This document shows positions 36,008 to 44,922 of a DNA stretch of 64,000 nucleotides, one piece after another (within the stretch, counting starts at the first letter, position 1; the number at the start of each line of letters is the position of its first letter). The notes under the pieces are model-generated. The model saw only the letters and a program-made list of their open reading frames with translations, made no database searches and was not told the origin of the DNA. Origin of the DNA: Pseudomonas sp. Q2-TVG4-2 (GTDB taxonomy: Bacteria > Pseudomonadota > Gammaproteobacteria > Pseudomonadales > Pseudomonadaceae); the NCBI RefSeq assembly GCF_013620795.1, contig NZ_LGLW01000003.1, positions 124,001 to 188,000 of the forward strand, given 5' to 3'. The translations under genes were made by a program, and so were the position numbers.

Positions 36008-36702
36008 CGCCTATCTCCTTGCAGGGTTGACCGCTTCCAGGGCGGCCCATAGGGGCAACCACGACTGGACGGTTCGGTGGGTAACGGGGTAGAGGGCAGG
36101 TGAGACCAGCCCTCGCAGCGATCGGGCGCCGACAGGCGCTGCGGTAACGAATGCGGACGCAATCGGCGATATGTGTCTTAGAAAAAAGTCTTGGGGACGG
36201 CAGCAATGGGAATTGCGCCGGAAGAAGGAATCAGTCGTCGTGTCGGGGCACGGATAGTCGCTGGACGCTGGGGCTATGTTCATTCGGCCTGGCATACGAC
36301 TCTTCTAGTTATTGTTAGAACTAAACGTAGCAGGGGATCGGCCAGACGCAACTGGCCGCTCGGGGATAACGTTCCAGTTTCTGTTTGCCCATTCGGCGCA
36401 GCAGGCGAGCTTGACGCGCCCGTCAAGATTGAGCGGGCGCTAAAAAAAACAGGCGTAGCGTTGCTGCTGTGATGAGTCCGCCCGAACAGAACGCACCCTG
36501 CTGTTTAGGCTCGGGCATTCCAACTGTGGCGGTGCTTGCCGTAGAGCGGAACTCGAAGCCAGTCGAACGTCGTTTGCGGGCGAGACTGCCAGGCAAATGA
36601 CGGCCGTCTAGCCGGAGGAGTCAAAGTGCCACGTTGGTCGGCTGTGCTTTGTTCAATCGGCGGCTACCGCTATGCTGGCGGCTATTCAGGCAGGAGCGAT
36701 TG
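36008..36702. other. 695-base intergenic region, no gene recognised
   Basis: The region separates the divergent Liv operon and the response regulator gene. Open frames inside it have no ribosome site and no family-like protein. Visible structure: a short repeat TAGTT (36306) / AACTA (36319) in an AT-rich patch, and a GCGCCCG / CGGGCGC hairpin near 36416-36441 followed by an A-run, which is not a terminator on either strand. It should contain both promoters and could hide a small RNA. Confidence 0.5.
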
Positions 36703-37617
36703 ATGAGCAAGGTCAGTGTGCTGGTAGTGGATGACGCGCCGTTCATCCGGGATCTCGTTAAGAAAGGGTTGCGCAGCCATTTTCCCGGTATCCGCATCGA
36801 GGAAGCGGTGAACGGTCGCAAGGCCCAGCAGATGCTAGATCGCGAACGCTTCGACCTGATTCTCTGCGACTGGGAAATGCCCGAGATGTCCGGGCTCGAA
36901 CTGCTCACCTGGTGCCGCGCCCAGGACGCGCTGAAAACCACGCCGTTCATCATGGTCACCAGTCGTGGCGACAAGGAAAACGTGGTGCAGGCGATTCAAT
37001 CCGGCGTGTCCGATTTCATCGGCAAGCCGTTTTCCAACGAGCAGTTGACCACCAAGGTGCGCAAGGCGCTGGGCCGCGCGGGCAAGCTCGACGCACTGGC
37101 CGCCAGTGCCCCGGTACGGCCTACCAGCACCGGGATGGCTAATGACTCGCTCTCTGCGCTGACCGGTGGCCGGGCAGCGGCGGCCAAGCCTGCGGCCGCG
37201 GCACCGGTCAGCTCCCCGGCAGCGGCTTTCGCCTCGCCGCTGTTGCAGCCGGGAGCGGCCAGACCCGCCGCGCCAAAGAATGGCCGTGGCCAGGGCCAGC
37301 TACGTCTGGCGTCGGGCACGCTCGCCTGTGTAATCAAGGGGCTGAGCCTCAAGGAAGGCCTGTTGGTGGTGAAACGCGGCGAGAACCTGCCGCAGGTGCT
37401 GGAAAGCGCCGTGCTCGATCTGGAGCAGGGTGAGGCCGGCGAGGTGGCCCGTCTCAATGGCTATCTGCACGCCGTTGCGGCATTGGAGCCGAAACCGGAT
37501 AGCGAGTGGCTGCAGCTGACCTTCCGTTTCGTCGACCGCGATCCTCAGAAACTCGATTACTTGTCGCGGTTGATTGCCCGCGGCACCGCGCAGCGGCATT
37601 TCGTACCGGGTGCCTGA
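36703..37617 (+). CDS. Response regulator: CheY-like receiver with alanine/proline linker and PilZ-like C-terminal domain
   Basis: A 304-residue protein. Receiver at 1-125 with Asp10/Asp11, phosphorylation site Asp56 (ILCDWEMPE) and Lys in FIGKPFSNEQ. Residues ~145-205 are a low-complexity Ala/Pro linker. The C-terminal ~95 residues (SGTLACVIKGLSLKEGLLVV, then LPQVLESAVLDLEQG) are a beta-rich module that may be a divergent PilZ; the usual RxxxR and D/NxSxxG c-di-GMP motifs are not visible. AGGAG precedes the ATG at 36703. No histidine kinase sits beside it. Confidence 0.75.
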   Translation: MSKVSVLVVDDAPFIRDLVKKGLRSHFPGIRIEEAVNGRKAQQMLDRERFDLILCDWEMPEMSGLELLTWCRAQDALKTTPFIMVTSRGDKENVVQAIQSGVSDFIGKPFSNEQLTTKVRKALGRAGKLDALAASAPVRPTSTGMANDSLSALTGGRAAAAKPAAAAPVSSPAAAFASPLLQPGAARPAAPKNGRGQGQLRLASGTLACVIKGLSLKEGLLVVKRGENLPQVLESAVLDLEQGEAGEVARLNGYLHAVAALEPKPDSEWLQLTFRFVDRDPQKLDYLSRLIARGTAQRHFVPGA

Positions 37618-37780
37618 CCGAGACGGCAATTCAAGTGAGCCGCCTAGAGCGCCGATCAGCCGAAAAGCAGAGCGCCGAAGGGAACGATTTCACAGGCCGA
37701 CAGTCGGTGGCTCGCGCATGCCCCGTTGCGCTGCTAGGCTGCTGGCCTCTGAATACATAACCACCGTGAAGTCTGCCGTT

Positions 37781-38677
37781 ATGTTGGGGCGCATCGTTCT
37801 CTGTCTCGGGCTGTTCTGGCTGGCCTCGCCGGCCTCGGCCCTGACCATCTACAAGTACACCGACGCCAACGGCGTGGTCACCTACAGCGACCAAGCCGCA
37901 CCGGGCGCGCGCGTGTTTACTTTCAATGACCGTATGGTCGAGAAGCTAGACACCCAGGTGAAGCTCGAAACCCGCAAGCACGCGGCAGGCGAGACCTTGC
38001 TGGTGCGCAACGATCTGTTCGCGCCGGTGGATATCGAGCTTCAGTTGAGCGGTGTCGAAAATGCCGTCGGTGCACCGGACAAGCCGATTCGTTGGGTGTT
38101 GCCGCCGCGCAGTCAGATCCGCCTGGCGACCCTGGCGCCGCTTGATCCGAGCAAGCCGCTGAGATACACGCCTAAGCTGCGCCATGCGCTGGGCGATCCG
38201 CGCCTGCTGCCGAAACCCTACCGCTACCCGCTGCCCTGGCGAGGCGGTCCGTTCCGGCTGACTCAAGGCGCCAATGGCAAGTACAGTCACTTCACGGCCA
38301 AAGGTCGCTACGCCGCCGATATCGCCATGCCCGAAGGTACGCCGATCGTCGCGGCGCGCGGCGGAATGGTGGTGCGGATAGAGAACAGCCAGAGCGGGCG
38401 CGGCAACAATCCCTCCGGCAATTTTGTGCGAATCATGCACGATGACGGCACCATGGGCGTCTATCTGCACCTGATGAAGGGTTCGGTGAATGTTCGCGAG
38501 GGTCAGCGAATCGATACCGGGGCGCTCATCGCACGCTCCGGCAATACCGGCAACAGCACCGGCCCGCATCTGCATTTCGTAGTACAGCGCAACGTTGGCC
38601 TAGCCCTCGAGTCGATTCCCTTCGACTTTTCCCAGCCGGTCAACAGCCTGCCGAACTTTGCTGTTGGCGGGGACTGA
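37781..38677 (+). CDS. M23-type (LytM) peptidase-fold protein with N-terminal DUF4124
   Basis: A 298-residue exported protein: signal peptide (to ~residue 20), DUF4124 (YKYTDANGVVTYSDQ, residues ~24-60), a middle domain and a LytM/M23 domain (~150-285). The HxH motif is GPHLHFVV (His263, His265), with His230 in GVYLHLM. At the first zinc site, where LytM has HxxxD, this protein has Arg176...Asp180 (GRYAADIAM); His170 a little upstream might substitute. It may still be active or act as an amidase activator. ATG at 37781 preferred; GTG at 37766 would give a more basic signal peptide. Confidence 0.8.
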   Translation: MLGRIVLCLGLFWLASPASALTIYKYTDANGVVTYSDQAAPGARVFTFNDRMVEKLDTQVKLETRKHAAGETLLVRNDLFAPVDIELQLSGVENAVGAPDKPIRWVLPPRSQIRLATLAPLDPSKPLRYTPKLRHALGDPRLLPKPYRYPLPWRGGPFRLTQGANGKYSHFTAKGRYAADIAMPEGTPIVAARGGMVVRIENSQSGRGNNPSGNFVRIMHDDGTMGVYLHLMKGSVNVREGQRIDTGALIARSGNTGNSTGPHLHFVVQRNVGLALESIPFDFSQPVNSLPNFAVGGD

Positions 38678-38772
38678 AGCTAGCTTCAAGCCATAAGCGG
38701 CAAATAGAGGCAAAAAGCAAAGCGCTAATGCCCGTCCGAGATTCATCGGCCACTTGGCTGATCAGCTTGCAG

Positions 38773-40113
38773 CTAGTCCTGCTTCAGCACCTTGGCCAGT
38801 ACGATCTTCGGGCCGCGCATTTTCTTAATGACAATCTGCAGATCATCGACGAACAGTACTTCGTTTTCCTCTGGAACCCGCTTCAGGGTTTCGTAGATCA
38901 GGCCGGCGAGGGTATCCGCCTCGACGTGGTCGAGATCGACATTCAGCAGCCGTTCCACCTTGAAAAGCGGCGTATCGCCGCGTACCAGCAGCTTGCCTGG
39001 CTGGTAGGCGAGGATGCCGCGCTCGGTCTTGCGGTGCTCGTCCTGGATGTCGCCGACCAGCACCTCGAGCACATCTTCCATGGTCAGGAAGCCCACCACC
39101 TTGTGGTCGCCTTCCTCCACCAGCACGAAATGCGCGCCACCCTGGCGGAATTGATCCAGTAGGGCATTCAGCGGCAGGTGCCGGGGCACTCTTTCCAGCG
39201 GCCGCAGCAGGGCGGTGAGGTCGAAGTGCTGCGCCAGCTGTTCGTCGCTGGCAAGGGCCAGTAGCAAATCCTTGATATGCAGCAGGCCGATGTACTCGCC
39301 CTGCGCGGTATCGAACACCGGGTAGCGGCTGTACTTGTGACGGCGGATCAGGTCGAGGATATCGGCCAACGATGCGTCATGTTCCAGCTGCAGAAGATCT
39401 TCGCGCGAGTTGGCCCAATCGGCGACTTCCAGTTCGCTCATCTCCACGGCGGAGGCCAGCACCTTGATGTCCTGATTGGCCGGATCCAGCGCACGGTTGG
39501 AGTGCAGGATCAGCTTCAGCTCCTCGCGGCTGTAATGATGTTCATGGTGACCCCCCGGCTCGCCCTGGCCGGCGACGCGCAGGATTGCGTTGGCGCTTGC
39601 ATTGAGCAGGTAGATTGCTGGGTACATGGCCCAGTAGAACAGGTACAGCGGTGCGGCTGTCCACAGCGACAATAGCTCGGGCTTGCGGATCGCCCAGGAT
39701 TTCGGCGCCAGCTCGCCAACCACGATGTGCAGGTAGGAAATGATGAAGAACGCGGTGAAGAAAGCGATACCGTGCACCACGGCCTGCGATTGCACGCCAA
39801 CGGCGGCCAGCAGTGGCTCGAGCAGGTGGGCAAAGGCCGGTTCACCGACCCAGCCGAGGCCCAGGGACGCCAGGGTGATACCTAGCTGACAGGCGGACAG
39901 GTAGGCATCCAGTTGCGAGTGCACCTTGCGCAGGATGTGCCCTCGCCAGCCGTGTTGCTTGGCGATGGCTTCGACTTTGGTTGCGCGTAGCTTGACCATG
40001 GCGAATTCAGCCGCAACGAAAAAGCCGTTCAGCAGAACCAGGAGCAGGGCAAATAGAATCAGGCCGAAATCGGCAAAGTAGGAGGTTGCAGCGTAACTAG
40101 GGGAGGGGTCCAT
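38773..40113 (-). CDS. CorC/HlyC-type CNNM/CBS domain membrane protein
   Basis: A 446-residue protein: an N-terminal CNNM (DUF21) domain with four hydrophobic segments (LLVLLNGFFVAAEFAMVKLR, QLGITLASLGLGWVGEPAFA), a CBS pair (~215-340; KYSRYPVFDTAQGEYIGLLH) and a C-terminal CorC_HlyC domain (~355-440). Relatives influence Mg2+/Co2+ efflux; the hemolysin name is historical. It lies just after phoR on the same strand. Confidence 0.85.
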   Translation of the reverse strand: MDPSPSYAATSYFADFGLILFALLLVLLNGFFVAAEFAMVKLRATKVEAIAKQHGWRGHILRKVHSQLDAYLSACQLGITLASLGLGWVGEPAFAHLLEPLLAAVGVQSQAVVHGIAFFTAFFIISYLHIVVGELAPKSWAIRKPELLSLWTAAPLYLFYWAMYPAIYLLNASANAILRVAGQGEPGGHHEHHYSREELKLILHSNRALDPANQDIKVLASAVEMSELEVADWANSREDLLQLEHDASLADILDLIRRHKYSRYPVFDTAQGEYIGLLHIKDLLLALASDEQLAQHFDLTALLRPLERVPRHLPLNALLDQFRQGGAHFVLVEEGDHKVVGFLTMEDVLEVLVGDIQDEHRKTERGILAYQPGKLLVRGDTPLFKVERLLNVDLDHVEADTLAGLIYETLKRVPEENEVLFVDDLQIVIKKMRGPKIVLAKVLKQD

Positions 40114-40211
40114 GAAGGTTTCGGGTGGTTGATGACGGCACAAGAATGGGGCCGACCCCTGGTAAATTCAAGACGCCGATGACGGCGTCGATCAGCGGCC
40201 AGGGCAGGCGC

Positions 40212-41513
40212 TCACTGCGTGGTGGCCTGAGACAGCGGGAAATGGCAAGTGAAGATGCTGCCTTTGCCCGGCGTGCTGTTCACGTCCAGACGCCCCTGAT
40301 GGCGAAGCAGCACATGCTTGACGATTGCCAGGCCCAGTCCGGTGCCGCCGGTGTTGCTGGCGCGGCTCGAGTCGACCCGATAGAAGCGTTCGGTCAGGCG
40401 CGGCAAGTGCTTGGATTCGATGCCGATCCCCGAGTCCTCCACGGCCAGGTGCGCGCCATGCTCGCTGCACCACCAGCGGATCCGAACCTCGCCTCCGGCC
40501 GGGGTGTACTTCACCGCATTGAACACCAGGTTGGAGAAGGCGCTGCGTAGCTCGGCCTCGCTTCCCTTGAGTAGCAGGGTGGGGTCGGCTTCGAGACTGA
40601 TGTCATGGTTGCGATCGGCCGACAACGCCTGGGCGTCGCTCCTGATCGATTGCAGCAGGGTGGCGACGGCCACCGGTTGAGCGTTGGCTGGTGGGTTGGT
40701 GGCTTCCAGCTTGGCCAGCAGCAACAGATCGTTGAGCAAATGCTGCATGCGTCCGGCCTGCTCATTCATCTGATTCAGTGCCCGCGGCCAGCGCGGCGGC
40801 ATTTCATCGGTGTGTTCGAGCATGGTTTCCAGATAGCCGGAAATCACAGTCAGCGGCGTGCGCAGCTCATGTGAAACATTGGCAACGAAGTCCTTGCGCA
40901 TCTGCTCCAGCAGGTGAAGGCGGGAGATGTCGCGCACAACCATCAGATGCTCACTGTTGCCATAGTGGGTGATGGTGAACTGCAGCCAGAGGCGCTCGTT
41001 GACCGGTGAAGCAAGCACCAGGGGCTCTTCATGACGACCGCTGTCGAAGTATTCCTTGAAGCTCGGGTGGCGTATCAGATTGCCGACCGGGTGCCCGGTA
41101 TCCTGCGGCTTCTTCAGGCCCAGCAGGCGCTCTGCGGCGGGGTTCCACCATTCCAGATTGCCATCGCTGTCGAGCATGACTACCGCATCTTTCAGTGCCG
41201 TAGTAGAGCCCTGAACGCGGTCGATCACCGATTGCAGCTGACCGCGCAGGCGAATGTCTCGGCGTTGCATCTGATAGAGGTTGTCGAAGATATCGCCCCA
41301 CAGCCCATTGCTGTCCGGCGGAGCGTCGTCCGGTGTGTTGCGCTTGAGCCACTGCAGCAAGCGCCGCATTTGCTGCAGCGTCCATCCGAGATAGCCAATC
41401 AAACCCACGACCAGGGCCCAGGCGTACTCGCCAGTGATCAGGCCGATCAGCAGGCAGCCGCCCAACAGCAGAAGCAGCTGGCGCACCAGCGCGCCTTGCC
41501 AGTTTTGGTTCAC
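40212..41513 (-). CDS. phoR: Phosphate regulon sensor histidine kinase
   Basis: A 433-residue kinase: two N-terminal membrane helices (~10-45), a charged linker, PAS domain (~100-190; DAVVMLDSDGNLEWWNPAAE), HisKA with His215 in FVANVSHELRTPL, and HATPase (NLVFNAVKYTP; DSGIGIESKHLPRL; GTGLGLAIVKH). Under low phosphate PhoR phosphorylates PhoB. It follows phoB with a 135-base gap. Confidence 0.92.
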   Translation of the reverse strand: MNQNWQGALVRQLLLLLGGCLLIGLITGEYAWALVVGLIGYLGWTLQQMRRLLQWLKRNTPDDAPPDSNGLWGDIFDNLYQMQRRDIRLRGQLQSVIDRVQGSTTALKDAVVMLDSDGNLEWWNPAAERLLGLKKPQDTGHPVGNLIRHPSFKEYFDSGRHEEPLVLASPVNERLWLQFTITHYGNSEHLMVVRDISRLHLLEQMRKDFVANVSHELRTPLTVISGYLETMLEHTDEMPPRWPRALNQMNEQAGRMQHLLNDLLLLAKLEATNPPANAQPVAVATLLQSIRSDAQALSADRNHDISLEADPTLLLKGSEAELRSAFSNLVFNAVKYTPAGGEVRIRWWCSEHGAHLAVEDSGIGIESKHLPRLTERFYRVDSSRASNTGGTGLGLAIVKHVLLRHQGRLDVNSTPGKGSIFTCHFPLSQATTQ

Positions 41514-41648
41514 CGCTAACGCTCCTTGAGGCAGCTTGAGGCCGGCCGGAAATCATGCTGTACAACGCCGGCTAAGACTCGGCGGTTCGGACCGTGGGGT
41601 GACCGGCTGGGCGGTTACATCGCCGTAGCGGCCCGGATGCGGGTCGGT

Positions 41649-42338
41649 TCAGCTCTTGGTGGAAAAACGATAACCGGTGCCGCGCACGGTCTGCACCAGG
41701 CTTTCATAGGTGTCGCCCAACGCCTTGCGCAGGCGGCGGATATGCACGTCCACGGTACGCTCTTCTACATATACATTGCCGCCCCAGACCTGATCGAGCA
41801 ACTGACCGCGCGTATAGGCGCGCTCCTGGTGGGTCATGAAGAACTGCAGCAAACGGTATTCGGTAGGACCCATGTCGGCCGGGGTGCCATCGATCGTGAC
41901 GCGGTGGCTGATCGGATCGAGCAGCAAGCCACCGATCTCGATGGGTGCCTCGGTGTCATTGGGCGCGGCGCGACGCAGCACCGCTTTCAGGCGCGCCACC
42001 AGTTCGCGCGGCGAAAACGGCTTGGTGATGTAGTCGTCGGCGCCCACTTCCAGCCCTTGGATCTTGTTGTCCTCGGCATCCTTGGCGGTGAGCATGATGA
42101 TCGGAGTGTTGGCGGTCATTTCGTCGCGCTTGAGGCGCCGGGCCAGCTCGATGCCGGAGGTGCCGGGGAGCATCCAGTCGAGCAGGATCAGGTCCGGTTG
42201 ACGATCGATGATCAGCGCGTGGGCCTGCTGCGTGTTATCCGCTTCGAGGCATTCGTAGCCGGCCATTTCCAGCGCCACCACGATCATCTCCCGGATCGGT
42301 GCTTCGTCATCGACGATCAGTATGCATTTACCGTTCAT
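41649..42338 (-). CDS. phoB: Phosphate regulon response regulator
   Basis: A 229-residue OmpR-type regulator: receiver with Asp10/Asp11 and Asp54 ([10 protein letters not shown]), Lys in [14 protein letters not shown], and a winged helix (~130-225; [34 protein letters not shown]). It activates pst, pho and other phosphate-starvation genes. Upstream on the minus strand (about 42387-42404) a weak Pho-box-like TTGTCAC-N4-CTGCAAC can be seen, which would fit autoregulation. Confidence 0.94.
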   Translation of the reverse strand: MNGKCILIVDDEAPIREMIVVALEMAGYECLEADNTQQAHALIIDRQPDLILLDWMLPGTSGIELARRLKRDEMTANTPIIMLTAKDAEDNKIQGLEVGADDYITKPFSPRELVARLKAVLRRAAPNDTEAPIEIGGLLLDPISHRVTIDGTPADMGPTEYRLLQFFMTHQERAYTRGQLLDQVWGGNVYVEERTVDVHIRRLRKALGDTYESLVQTVRGTGYRFSTKS

Positions 42339-42386
42339 GTCCGCTCTCGGTCCGTTTCTTGTCGCTCGGCATTAGATAACGGAAAT

Positions 42387-42404
42387 GTTGCAGCGGTGTG
42401 ACAA
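42387..42404 (-). promoter_or_regulatory. Weak Pho-box candidate upstream of phoB
   Basis: On the minus strand TTGTCAC, four bases, CTGCAAC compares with the consensus repeat CTGTCAT-N4-CTGTCAT. Roughly 5/7 and 4/7 positions match. Position 50-65 bases before phoB is suitable, but the match is weak. Confidence 0.3.
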
Positions 42405-42429
42405 AATTCAACCGGCAACACGAATCCCA

Positions 42430-42456
42430 CAATATGGGAGTGTAACTCGCATATTG
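42430..42456. promoter_or_regulatory. 11-bp inverted repeat, likely IclR-type operator
   Basis: CAATATGGGAG (42430-42440), spacer TGTAA, CTCGCATATTG (42446-42456): arms agree at 10 of 11 positions. It lies 46 bases before the IclR-family gene, in an AT-rich gap shared with phoB. This is a natural place for autoregulation by the IclR protein. Confidence 0.6.
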
Positions 42457-42501
42457 AGATAGTCGGGCGATCAAACTAAGGTGGTGGCGTAGGAGATGCT
42501 C

Positions 42502-43290
42502 ATGACCCAAGACAAGAACAAAGAAGCTCCCCTCGGCGCACAGGCGCTATTCCGAGGTTTGGCCGCCATCGATGCGGTCTCGCAGGGTGCTGATTCGCTT
42601 GCGGCCATCGGCGCGGTGATCGGTTGCACACGCAGCACCACCCATCGTCTGGTCGCCGCATTGGTTCAGGCGGACTATCTGCGCAGCGAGGCTCTGGGCT
42701 ACCGCCTCGGTCCACGTTTGATAGAGCTGGGATACAAGGCTCGCGCGGAGATGCCGTTGATCAAGCTGGCACGGCCGCATCTGCAGCGTCTGGCCGACAT
42801 GACCCAGGACACCGTCCACCTCGGCGTCCGGGAAAGTAGTGATGTGCTTTACATAGACAAGTTGTCGAGCACACGTGGCCTTGAAATGCGTTCGCGCATC
42901 GGTTTGCGCATGCCGCTTGCACTGACTGGCATCGGCAAGGCGTTGATGCTCGACCTGCCTGCGGTGGAATGGCAGCTGCTCTACGAAGAAGGGCTCCAGC
43001 GCCGAGAGGGACAGAGCGGTCTCCGTGAAGAATTCACGCCTTGGCAGGAATACCACGCGCAAATGGCGGAGTACGCGGCTGGCGGATTCAGCTTCGACCT
43101 CGAAGAGAACGAGCTGGGCGTACGCTGCGTCGCCGCCCCGGTGCGTGATACCGGAGGCGAGATCGTTGCGGCACTGAGCGTGGCGAGTGCCATCCCTTAT
43201 ATGCCGGAAAGTCGACTGGAAGAGCTGCGACCGATCGTCGTTCGTTGCGCGGCTGATGTATCCGCCGAATTGGGTTGGAGAGGACGATGA
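42502..43290 (+). CDS. IclR family transcriptional regulator of a sugar-acid operon
   Basis: A 262-residue regulator: N-terminal winged helix (~12-75; LAAIGAVIGCTRSTTHRLVA) and C-terminal effector domain (~90-260; LTGIGKALMLDLPAVEWQLL; GGFSFDLEENELGVRCVAAP). The ATG at 42502 is chosen because AGGAG ends 6 bases before it; the ATG at 42496 directly touches that site. Its stop overlaps the kinase start (ATGA), so it is the first gene of the operon and probably controls it, with an acid such as 2-keto-3-deoxygalactonate or galactonate as a plausible effector. Confidence 0.85.
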   Translation: MTQDKNKEAPLGAQALFRGLAAIDAVSQGADSLAAIGAVIGCTRSTTHRLVAALVQADYLRSEALGYRLGPRLIELGYKARAEMPLIKLARPHLQRLADMTQDTVHLGVRESSDVLYIDKLSSTRGLEMRSRIGLRMPLALTGIGKALMLDLPAVEWQLLYEEGLQRREGQSGLREEFTPWQEYHAQMAEYAAGGFSFDLEENELGVRCVAAPVRDTGGEIVAALSVASAIPYMPESRLEELRPIVVRCAADVSAELGWRGR

Positions 43291-44237
43291 GCGAACCCTG
43301 CCTGATCGGCATCGACTGGGGAACCTCATCCCTTCGCGCCTATTTGCTTGGCCCAGATGCTTCGTTGCTCGATTCCCGGACGCAGCCCTGGGGCATTCAG
43401 CACACCCCTGACCGCGATTTTGCCCGGGCCTACCGGCTCCTGCTGGAAGACTGGCTTGCGCAGTGGCCCGGTCTACCAGCCATTGGGTCGGGCATGATCG
43501 GTAGCCGTCAGGGCTGGCGCGAAGTGCCGTATATGGACTGTCCCGCCGATGCTCACGCACTCGCCGCCGGGCTGGTCAGCCTCGACACGGGTGCCGGGGC
43601 GCTGCACTTGATTCCGGGGGTGCGTCAGGGCGGTGAGCGCCCGAACGTGCTGCGCGGTGAGGAAACCCAGGTCGTTGGGGCTCTGGCGCTGGAACCCGGT
43701 CTGATTGAAGAGGCGCTTCTGCTACTGCCCGGAACCCATAGCAAATGGGTCCAGGTGCGTGACGGAAAGCTTCAGGGTTTTACGACCTTCATGACTGGCG
43801 AGCTTTTCGCCGTCCTGCGAGATCACTCGATTCTAGGCCGGCCAGCGCTGGAAGCCGGAGTCATCGGCGATGCGCAGGTTTACCGGCGTGGCGTACAGGC
43901 TGCGCGCGACAGCGGCTCCCGCGGTATCGCCGATCAGCTGTTTAGCGTGCGCAGTTTGGTGCTGAGCGGTGAGCTTCCGGCTACCAATAGCCTGGACTAT
44001 CTATCCGGCTTGCTGATCGGTGAGGAGTTGCGCAGCGCACTAAGCGGGCCTGCTGTTTCATCTGTCCCGACGCCGGTGCTGCTTGGCGATCCTGCGCTGT
44101 GCACGCGTTATCGCCAAGCATTCTCGCTATTTGGCATCGAATCGGTACGAAGTCTCGACAATCCCGGCGTTGCCGGCCTATGGCGGATCGCACAGGCCGC
44201 CGGGCTGGTCACCGCAAAGGAGGTGCAACATGATTGA
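43287..44237 (+). CDS. dgoK: 2-dehydro-3-deoxygalactonokinase (DgoK family)
   Basis: A 316-residue sugar-acid kinase. N-terminal phosphate-binding loop IGIDWGTSSLRAYLL, then AIGSGMIGSRQGWREVPYMD, LLLPGTHSKWVQV and GFTTFMTGELFAVLRDHSIL are DgoK signatures. It phosphorylates 2-keto-3-deoxy-galactonate at C6. Coupled by ATGA to the regulator and overlapping the aldolase gene by 8 bases. Confidence 0.88.
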   Translation: MSEPCLIGIDWGTSSLRAYLLGPDASLLDSRTQPWGIQHTPDRDFARAYRLLLEDWLAQWPGLPAIGSGMIGSRQGWREVPYMDCPADAHALAAGLVSLDTGAGALHLIPGVRQGGERPNVLRGEETQVVGALALEPGLIEEALLLLPGTHSKWVQVRDGKLQGFTTFMTGELFAVLRDHSILGRPALEAGVIGDAQVYRRGVQAARDSGSRGIADQLFSVRSLVLSGELPATNSLDYLSGLLIGEELRSALSGPAVSSVPTPVLLGDPALCTRYRQAFSLFGIESVRSLDNPGVAGLWRIAQAAGLVTAKEVQHD

Positions 44238-44856
44238 TCGATTCATGGCCCAGTTACCGCTGATTGCGATCCTGCGAGGCATCACCCCGCAGGAGATCAT
44301 CCCCGTGGGTCGGGCGCTTCACGAGGCGGGGTTCCGCCTGATCGAGATCCCACTGAATTCGCCGCAGGCGCTCGAGAGCATCGAAGTGCTCGCTGCTGAC
44401 CTCGGCTCTGATTGCCTGGTCGGCGCCGGCACGGTGCTGAATGTGGCTCAGGTACAGGCGGTCGCTGCAGCCGGTGGTCGTCTCATCGTCTCGCCGAATA
44501 TGAATCCGGAAGTCATCCGTGCCACGCGAGCTGGCGGGATGGTCAGCGCACCGGGTGTGGCAACGCCGAGCGAAGGTTTCGCTGCGTTGGAGGCGGGTGC
44601 CCAGATGCTCAAGCTGTTCCCCGCCGAACAGTGTGGCCCCGCGGTCGTGAAAGCTTGGCGAGCAGTGTTTCCCCAGGACTGCCGGCTGGTTCCTGTCGGC
44701 GGTATCACGCCTGACAACATGGCTACGTTCATCGATGCAGGTGCGGCTGGTTTCGGCCTAGGGTCCGCCCTTTACAGGCCGGGCCAGGATTGCGCGGACG
44801 TGGCGCATAACGCCGCTGCATTCGTAGCCGCCTGGGAAAGACGGAATATCAAATGA
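44230..44856 (+). CDS. dgoA: 2-dehydro-3-deoxy-6-phosphogalactonate aldolase (DgoA family)
   Basis: A 208-residue class I aldolase of the KDPG/KDPGal family. Catalytic Glu39 in LIEIPLNSP and Schiff-base Lys128 in AQMLKLFPAE; VGAGTVL and PVGGITPDNMATFIDAGAAG are family motifs. LIEIPLNSPQALESI favours the KDPGal branch over KDPG aldolase Eda (usually VxExTLRT). It splits KDPGal to pyruvate and glyceraldehyde 3-phosphate. AAGGAGG precedes the ATG. Confidence 0.87.
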   Translation: MIDRFMAQLPLIAILRGITPQEIIPVGRALHEAGFRLIEIPLNSPQALESIEVLAADLGSDCLVGAGTVLNVAQVQAVAAAGGRLIVSPNMNPEVIRATRAGGMVSAPGVATPSEGFAALEAGAQMLKLFPAEQCGPAVVKAWRAVFPQDCRLVPVGGITPDNMATFIDAGAAGFGLGSALYRPGQDCADVAHNAAAFVAAWERRNIK

Positions 44857-44922
44857 GGTAACCCCAACGCCCGCCTTCCGGGCCGTGCAGCTGTGTTCAA
44901 CAACAATAAAAGGAAAGCTGAT

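Noticed and set aside
42387..42404. A confident Pho box
   Set aside because: Only a partial match to the repeat consensus, so it is listed with low confidence and not as a finding.
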